Shown piece by piece: positions 57,747 to 64,000 of a DNA stretch of 64,000 nt. Source of the stretch: RBG-16-66-20 sp038040245. GTDB taxonomy: Bacteria > Pseudomonadota > Gammaproteobacteria > Burkholderiales > SG8-39. The notes under the pieces were generated by a model. That model was not told the DNA's origin, made no database searches, and worked only from the letters and a program-made list of their open reading frames with translations. The DNA is taken from NCBI GenBank assembly GCA_038040245.1, contig JBBPIU010000001.1, forward strand, positions 1 to 64,000, given 5' to 3'. Position 1 is the first letter of the stretch. Every line of letters begins with the position of its first letter. The position numbers and the translations under genes are program-made.

Positions 57747-59336
57747 TCAGTGCCTGAAGTGGCGCACGCCGGTGAATACCATGGCGATGCCGCGTTCGTC
57801 GGCCGCGGCGATCACTTCCTCGTCGCGCACGCTGCCGCCGGGCTGGATCACGGCCGTGGCGCCGGCGTCGATCACCGCGTCCAGGCCGTCGCGGAAAGGG
57901 AAAAAGGCATCCGACGCGACCACCGAACCGGCAATCACGAGGCCGGCATTCTGCGCCTTGATCGCGGCGATGCGCGCGCTGTCGACGCGACTCATCTGCC
58001 CGGCGCCGACGCCGACGGTGGCGCCGTCGCGGCAGAACACGATGGCATTGGATTTCACGTACTTCGCCACCTTCCATGCGAACAGCAGGTCGTCAAGTTG
58101 CCGCGCGGTCGGCTGCCGCTTGGTGACCACCTTAAGCTCGCCGCGTGCCAACTCGCGGTTGTCGGCGCTCTGGATCAGCAGGCCCGAGCCGACGCGCTTC
58201 ACGTCGTGCGAATTGCGGCCCTGCTCCCAAGGCGTCGTGCCGTCGCGCTTGACGCCCTCGAGCGGGATTTCCAGCACGCGCGTGTTGGCTTTGCCGGCGA
58301 AAATCTTGCGCGCCTCGTCGCTGCAGGCCGGCGCGATCAGCACCTCGACGAACTGTTTCGCCACCAACTGCGCCGCCGCGCGGTCGACCGCGGTATTGAA
58401 GGCGATGATGCCGCCGAAGGCCGAGGTGGGGTCGGTCTGAAGGGCGTTCGCGTATGCCTCGGCCGCGTTGCCGGCAACCGCCACGCCGCAAGGGTTGGCG
58501 TGCTTGACGATCACGCAGGCCGGGCCGTCGAAACTCTTCACGCATTCCCAGGCCGCGTCGGCATCGGCGATGTTGTTGTACGAAAGCTCCTTGCCCTGCA
58601 GTTGCTTTGCCATCACAAGGGAGCCGGGTGCGGGGTAAAGATCCCGGTAGAACGCGGCGCTCTGGTGCGGGTTCTCGCCGTAGCGCAGATCCTGTAGTTT
58701 GACGAAGCGACTGTTATTTTGCGCCGGGAACTCGCCGCGCGTGCCATCCGGCCGCAAGGACGAGAGGTAGTCGCTGATCGCGGCGTCGTAGTTGCTGATG
58801 CGATTGAATGCCGCCACGGCGAGCGCGAAGCGCGTCGCTTCGCCGACCTTGCCGTCGCGCTTCAATTGCTCGATTACACCGGCGTACTGCGAGGCGTCGG
58901 TGAGCACCGCCACGTCCTGCCAGTTCTTCGCGGCGGAACGCACCATCGCCGGACCGCCGATGTCGATGTTCTCGATCGCGTCCTCGAGCGTGCAGCCCGG
59001 CCTGGCTAGCGTAGCTTCGAAGGGATAGAGATTCACGACCAGCAGGTCGATGGCGGCGATGCCGTGTTCTTTCAGAGCCGCCACGTGCGCCGGCAGGTCG
59101 CGCCGCGCGAGCAGGCCGCCGTGGATCGCCGGGTGCAGCGTCTTCACCCGGCCGTCGAGTATTTCCGGGAATCCGGTGTGCGCCGACACTTCGGTGACGC
59201 GCACGCCTTCCTTTTCGAGCAGCCTGGCGGTGCCGCCGGTGGAGAGGATCTGCACGCCGAGCGCGGCGAGGGCGCGCGCGAACTCCACCACGCCCGCTTT
59301 GTCGGAGACGCTGAGCAGCGCCCGCGCGACCTTCAC
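57747..59336 (-). CDS. purH: Bifunctional AICAR transformylase / IMP cyclohydrolase
   Basis: A 529-residue enzyme of the last two steps to IMP. The cyclohydrolase domain (1-200) has SVSDKAGVVEFARAL, STGGTARLL and GRVKTLHPAIHGGLLARRD; the transformylase domain has RYGENPHQSAAFY, VKHANPCGVAV and GIIAFN. A GTG start (59336) overlaps the fis stop as GTGA (59333-59336). The frame continues upstream but only as a shadow. Confidence 0.97.
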   Translation of the reverse strand: MKVARALLSVSDKAGVVEFARALAALGVQILSTGGTARLLEKEGVRVTEVSAHTGFPEILDGRVKTLHPAIHGGLLARRDLPAHVAALKEHGIAAIDLLVVNLYPFEATLARPGCTLEDAIENIDIGGPAMVRSAAKNWQDVAVLTDASQYAGVIEQLKRDGKVGEATRFALAVAAFNRISNYDAAISDYLSSLRPDGTRGEFPAQNNSRFVKLQDLRYGENPHQSAAFYRDLYPAPGSLVMAKQLQGKELSYNNIADADAAWECVKSFDGPACVIVKHANPCGVAVAGNAAEAYANALQTDPTSAFGGIIAFNTAVDRAAAQLVAKQFVEVLIAPACSDEARKIFAGKANTRVLEIPLEGVKRDGTTPWEQGRNSHDVKRVGSGLLIQSADNRELARGELKVVTKRQPTARQLDDLLFAWKVAKYVKSNAIVFCRDGATVGVGAGQMSRVDSARIAAIKAQNAGLVIAGSVVASDAFFPFRDGLDAVIDAGATAVIQPGGSVRDEEVIAAADERGIAMVFTGVRHFRH

Positions 59337-59572
59337 GCCTTGATCCGCAGCTGCTGAATCTTCTTGCGCAGGGTATTGCGGTCGATGCCGAGCATCGCGG
59401 CGGCAGCGCTCTGGTTGCCCGCGACCTTGCCGAGCACCGTCTCGATCAGCGGCCGCTCGATGTTCTTCAGCACCATGTCGTAGATCGCGGTCGGCTTTTC
59501 GCCGTCCATATCCCTGAAGTAGCGCTCCAGCGAGCGCTTCACGGCATCGGCAAGCTCGGTATTGCGGCTCAT
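59333..59572 (-). CDS. fis: Fis family nucleoid-associated regulator
   Basis: The 79-residue protein bends DNA and controls rRNA, recombination and growth-phase genes. The C-terminal HTH (NQSAAAAMLGIDRNTLRKKIQQL) is the standard Fis motif; the N-terminal beta-arm is short, as in betaproteobacteria. It overlaps dusB by 4 bases (ATGA), the arrangement also seen in E. coli (dusB-fis), and purH by 4. Confidence 0.95.
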   Translation of the reverse strand: MSRNTELADAVKRSLERYFRDMDGEKPTAIYDMVLKNIERPLIETVLGKVAGNQSAAAAMLGIDRNTLRKKIQQLRIKA

Positions 59573-60537
59573 GCGGGCAGTTCGTCGAAGTAGCGGCCCA
59601 CGGCGGCGAGCTGCGCGCTCGCGGACAGGATCTCGTTGGCCTCGCGGCGGAAGGCCTCGCCGCCCGGCAGCCCGCGCGTGTACCAGCCGATGTGCTTGCG
59701 CGCGATGCGCACGCCGAGCGCTTCGCCGTAGAGCGAATAAATGCCTTCGAAGTGTTCGAGCGCCACCGCGCGCATCTCCGCAGGCGACGGGGGTGCGAGG
59801 TGCTTTCCGGTTTCCAGGAAATGCGCAAACTCCCGGAAAATCCATGGGCGGCCGTGGGCGGCCCGGCCGATCATGATGCCGTCGGCGCCGGTGAGCGCGA
59901 GCACGCGCCTCGCCTCTTCGGGCGTCGCGATGTCGCCATTGGCGATCACCGGAATGCGCACGCCCGCCTTGACTTCGGCAATGGTTTCGAACTCGGCCTC
60001 GCCGCGGAAGCCGCAGGCGCGGCTGCGTCCGTGGACAGCGAGCAGCCTCACGCCCGATGCTTCGGCGATTCTGGCGATGCGCAGCGCGTTCTTGCGCTCG
60101 GGACTGGGACCGGTGCGGATCTTCAGCGTCACGGGCACCTCCACCGCGGCGACGACCGCCTCCAGAATGCGCGCCACCAGCGGCTCGTCGGACAGCAGCG
60201 CGGAGCCGGCGGCGACATTGCAGACCTTTTTCGCCGGGCAACCCATGTTGATGTCGATGATCTGCGCGCCTTCGGCGGCATTGACGCGGGCGGCGTCGGC
60301 CATCATGGCCGGGTCGGCCCCGGCAATTTGCACCGAAACGGGACTGGCCTCGCCGCGATGCTCCAGGCGCAGGCGCGATTTGCGGGTGCCGCGCAGCTCG
60401 GGACGCGAAGAAACCATTTCGGAGATCGCGAGGCCGGCGCCGAAGCGACGGCAGAGCGTGCGGAAGGGCCGGTCGGTGACGCCCGCCATCGGAGCAGCGA
60501 ACAAGCCATTGCGCAATACATGCGCGCCAAGGCGCAT
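59569..60537 (-). CDS. dusB: tRNA-dihydrouridine synthase B
   Basis: A 322-residue flavoenzyme reducing uridine to dihydrouridine in tRNA D-loops. FMN barrel with APMAGVTDRPFRTLCRRFGA, catalytic Cys100 in NMGCPAKKV, and ADGIMIGRAAHGRPW. The ATG at 60537 is chosen because it gives MRLGAHVLRNGLFAAPM and the length of E. coli DusB (321). Two more in-frame ATGs (60564, 60591) lie in a 27-bp tandem repeat of the start region. A scaffold gap begins 11 bases upstream of the outermost ATG. Confidence 0.93.
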   Translation of the reverse strand: MRLGAHVLRNGLFAAPMAGVTDRPFRTLCRRFGAGLAISEMVSSRPELRGTRKSRLRLEHRGEASPVSVQIAGADPAMMADAARVNAAEGAQIIDINMGCPAKKVCNVAAGSALLSDEPLVARILEAVVAAVEVPVTLKIRTGPSPERKNALRIARIAEASGVRLLAVHGRSRACGFRGEAEFETIAEVKAGVRIPVIANGDIATPEEARRVLALTGADGIMIGRAAHGRPWIFREFAHFLETGKHLAPPSPAEMRAVALEHFEGIYSLYGEALGVRIARKHIGWYTRGLPGGEAFRREANEILSASAQLAAVGRYFDELPA

Positions 60538-60591
60538 CTGTAAATCCTGCGCGCCAAGGCGCATCTGTAAATCCTGCGCGCCGAGCTGCAT
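60511..60591 (-). repeat. 27-bp tandem repeat of the dusB start region
   Basis: On the minus strand three units begin at 60591, 60564 and 60537. The first two end AGGATTTACAG, and each unit begins ATG-CGC/CAG-CT. The third diverges after its first 17 bases into dusB proper. The units are in frame, so upstream starts would add MRLGAQDLQ repeats. The outermost unit has CAGCTC instead of CGCCTT. Confidence 0.88.
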
Positions 60592-60602
60592 TTGTACTAG
60601 TG

Positions 60603-60702
60603 NNNNNNNNNNNNNNNNNNNNNNNNNNNNNNNNNNNNNNNNNNNNNNNNNNNNNNNNNNNNNNNNNNNNNNNNNNNNNNNNNNNNNNNNNNNNNNNNNN
60701 NN
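60603..60702. other. Assembly gap (100 N)
   Basis: Exactly 100 N residues. The 55 bases before it (60548-60602) are identical to the 55 bases after it (60703-60757). This is what a scaffolder leaves when two contigs end in a shared k-mer-sized overlap, so the true distance is probably zero or a small number of 27-bp repeat units. The 156 bases after the gap hold no gene. Confidence 0.95.
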
Positions 60703-60803
60703 TGCGCGCCAAGGCGCATCTGTAAATCCTGCGCGCCGAGCTGCATTTGTACTAGTGGTTGGAGGTCATCCGAGGGGAGCGAATTCTAGCGCGTTCCGTT
60801 GCC

Positions 60804-60852
60804 AAAAAACATCGGCATTGTTGCGTTTTTCAAACACGCATTGCAGATGCCG
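60804..60852 (-). terminator. Imperfect intrinsic terminator after ubiH
   Basis: On the minus strand CGGCAT ... GCGTGTTT-GA-AAAACGC ... ATGCCG forms a two-part stem and is followed by ATG and six T residues. It lies 7 bases after the ubiH stop and would separate the amgK-murU-pepP-ubiH transcript from dusB. Confidence 0.45.
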
Positions 60853-60858
60853 CAACGG

Positions 60859-61915
60859 CTACGGCAACGCGGAGGTTCCGTAAATCATGCGGCGCGCGAA
60901 AAAACGTCGTGCCGGCAGGCAAATGTCCAACGCGGTTAATCCAAATCCTCGCATCAGCCCGGTCAAGGGGTTCGCGCCTAGAAAGGCCCCGGCCAGGAAA
61001 TCGGTGATCCGCACGGTCGCCATCGCATCCAGGCGGCGCATCGCGGCGAAGCGCTGCAGCACGCGCGCATCGCCCGGGTCTTGCGCATCACGCAAGACTT
61101 GCGCCAGATCCCAGGCGTCGCGCAGACCGAGATTCAGGCCTTGGCCGGCGACCGGGTGCAGCATTTGCGCCGCGTTGCCGATATAGGCTTCACGCTCACC
61201 GACCCGCGAAGGCCGCACGCGCAACGCGAGGGGCGCGCGGCCGCGCTCGCTGACGGCGACGAATTCGCCCACGCGCCTGCCGAAGGCGCCTGCGAGGGCT
61301 TGCAGGAATTCCGTTTCGGGCGCGCCGCACAACGCCTGCGCCCGCTCCGGGTGCATGCCCCACACCGCACAATAGCGCCCGCCCAGGGGCAGCAGCGCGA
61401 GAGGTCCCTCCGGCGTGAAGCGCTCCCATGCGGTTGCGTCGGCGGCGGGCCTGGTCGTGACCAGCGCCACGATGGCCTCCTGCTGATAGTCCTTTTCCTC
61501 TACGTTGCCGGAGTCGCTGAATGAGCCCTCCGCATGGACGACGAGCCTGGCGTCGCCGGGTTCGCTTTCGAGCGGAATTCCCGAGTGTTCCACCTCGGAC
61601 AAAAGACAATTCAACAAAGACCCGTAGTCCACCACATACCCCAGCGCCGGAACGCCCGCATCGCTTGCGTCAATGCAGGTGCGGCCGAAAGCGCCCTGCT
61701 GCGAGATGTGGATCGTGCCGATCGGGGTGGACTCGAGCGCGCGCCAGGCGCCGATGCGCTCGAGGATCAGCCGGCTGGCGTGCGACAGGGCTATCGGCCT
61801 GAGAGGCACTTTTCCCGCGAGCGCCTTTCTTTCCACCAGGCAGACGCTTTTCCCGGCCGCGTGTAACAAAAGCGCCAGCACGCAACCGACCGGCCCGGCC
61901 CCCTGGACGCAGACT

Positions 61916-61926
<11 letters not shown>
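60859..61926 (-). CDS. ubiH: UbiH/UbiF/COQ6-family FAD monooxygenase
   Basis: A 355-residue ubiquinone-ring hydroxylase. FAD motif VCVQGAGPVGCVLALLLHAAG at the N-terminus and the family motif IGNAAQMLHPVAGQGLNLGL near residues 280-300. The usual GD of the second motif is GN here, as in several UbiH-group proteins. Whether it hydroxylates C5, C6 or C1 cannot be told. The ATG at 61926 is chosen over 61938 because it starts the beta strand (MPVEVCV); either overlaps the end of pepP (11 or 23 bases). Confidence 0.88.
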
Positions 61927-63243
<1,317 letters not shown>

Positions 63244-63247
<4 letters not shown>

Positions 63248-63915
63248 GTTTTTTTCAGTCGTGCTTCCAGCGCGGACAGGCGCTCCGGGGTACCGACATC
63301 GCTCCAGTACCCTTCATACAGTTCACCCGTTACTTGGCCGCGTTCCGCGGCTGCGCGCCACAGTGGCGCGAGCTGCGCTTTCTGTCCGGCGGCGACACCG
63401 GCGACGAGGTGGGGCGAAATCACCGCAATGCCTGCATAAGTGTAGCGCGGCGAGGGCGCGTTGCCGACGACACTCTCTTCGAGTGAAAAATCGCCCGGCG
63501 GGTGCTGCGGCGGGTTCGGCACGAGTACGAGATGCGACAGGCGCTTGCCCAGATCGAATCCTCTCAACTTCGAAAACACGTAGTCGCACCAGATGTCGGC
63601 ATTCACCAGGAGGAAAGGTTCGGGCCCCAGCAGCGCGCGCGCCTGCGCGATGCCGCCCGCCGTTTCCAGCGGCGCGGCTTCGTGCGACCAGTCGATCCGC
63701 AACCCTTCGCGGCTGCCGTCGCCGAAGCGGGCCATGATTTTCCCGGCGTGGTGCGAGACGTTGATCACGGCGCGCGTGAAACCGGCGCGCGCCAGGCGAT
63801 CCAGATGCCGCCCGAGCAGCGTTTGGCCCGCGACCTCGACCAGCGGCTTCGGGATCGACTCGGTGAGAGGCCGCAGCCGCTCGCCCCGGCCGGCGGCGAG
63901 GATCATGGCGTTCAT
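63244..63915 (-). CDS. murU: N-acetylmuramate alpha-1-phosphate uridylyltransferase
   Basis: A 223-residue nucleotidyltransferase. The signature MNAMILAAGRGERLRPLTES binds UTP; PKPLVEVAGQTLLGRHLDRL, ETAGGIAQA and VNADIW follow in the usual order. With AmgK it recycles MurNAc to UDP-MurNAc, bypassing de novo synthesis and conferring fosfomycin tolerance in pseudomonads. It directly follows amgK (ATGA at 63912-63915), which supports the specific call over other sugar nucleotidyltransferases. Confidence 0.9.
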
Positions 63916-64000
63916 GCCGAGGCCAGGGTATCGAGAAGGCGCGCCAGCGGCGCCAGCTCCCGGTAGCGCCGGCAGGTGGCGAGCAGATAGTCGAGCACCA
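63912..64000 (-). CDS. amgK: MurNAc/GlcNAc anomeric kinase, C-terminus only
   Basis: The last 28 codons are present and read VLDYLLATCRRYRELAPLAR and then LLDTLASA. This fits the end of AmgK-type aminoglycoside-phosphotransferase-fold kinases, in which a conserved R-Y motif precedes the end. The neighbour murU makes this the likely identity. It is cut by the window edge, and the kinase core is not visible. Confidence 0.65.
   Translation of the reverse strand, partial: VLDYLLATCRRYRELAPLARLLDTLASA

Overview
The window reads as a GC-rich betaproteobacterial chromosome segment, Burkholderiales- or Rhodocyclales-like, probably from a draft or metagenome scaffold. The grounds are petABC followed by sspA-sspB, two complete Bug/TctC-type solute receptors, an intracellular PHB depolymerase, CysB with a siroheme sulfite reductase, and the dusB-fis-purH order. 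One 100-N scaffold gap lies at 60603-60702. Coding density is very high; most neighbours on a strand overlap by 1-4 bases (ATGA, GTGA or TGATG).

Layout. 1-2.8 kb (minus): an HtrA/Deg protease coupled to a PAS-sigma54 activator, followed by a -24/-12 promoter in front of a secreted protein cut by the window edge. 2.9-7.8 kb (plus): the bc1 complex (petABC) with promoter and terminator, sspA-sspB, tRNA-Thr(UGU), and a PrlF-YhaV toxin-antitoxin pair with a palindromic operator inside its promoter. 7.8-15.5 kb (minus): one apparent operon, fadH, cofD, moxR, DUF58, tgpA and a small periplasmic protein. 15.6-17.6 kb (plus): alkylation repair (Ada-AlkA fusion and Ogt).

17.6-22.3 kb is an accessory block: a lower-GC hypothetical, a 39-residue ORF with a strong ribosome site, an ABC substrate-binding protein, a small ABM-like protein and a serine hydrolase, separated by copies of a 30-bp palindromic repeat. 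22.3-25.7 kb (minus): paaG-paaK, a threonine-dehydratase-like enzyme and an internally deleted methyltransferase. 25.7-38.8 kb: DUF3616, a YXWGXW-type protein, crotonase, MFS and FadD, a DMT exporter, a Bug receptor, an AtuA-type pair, a penicillin acylase and PhaZ.

38.9-46.2 kb is sulfur assimilation and siroheme synthesis (cysB, cysI, DUF934, cobA, cbiX), interleaved with a DsbA-type isomerase, a flavin monooxygenase and a Bug receptor. 46.2-49 kb (minus): a second AtuA pair with TetR and DsbB. 49-55.6 kb (plus): a Liv-type ABC transporter with an acyl-CoA ligase embedded in its operon. 55.6-64 kb (minus): housekeeping genes hemF, purD, purH, fis, dusB, then ubiH, pepP, murU and the end of amgK.

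Taken together, the genes describe a respiring heterotroph that imports organic acids and aromatics through Bug and Liv systems, activates them as CoA thioesters (PaaK, FadD, the Liv-linked ligase), degrades them by crotonases and FadH, and mobilises PHB. The less expected signals are a cofD gene (F420-type chemistry), several families of palindromic repeats lying in gene leaders, on stop codons and inside a coding sequence, apparent CTG start codons, and short AT-rich synonymous-codon patches inside otherwise GC-rich genes. No CRISPR array, rRNA gene, complete insertion sequence or prophage was seen. No gene-free stretch exceeds 300 bases; the longest (18841-19130) holds the small ORF and one repeat.
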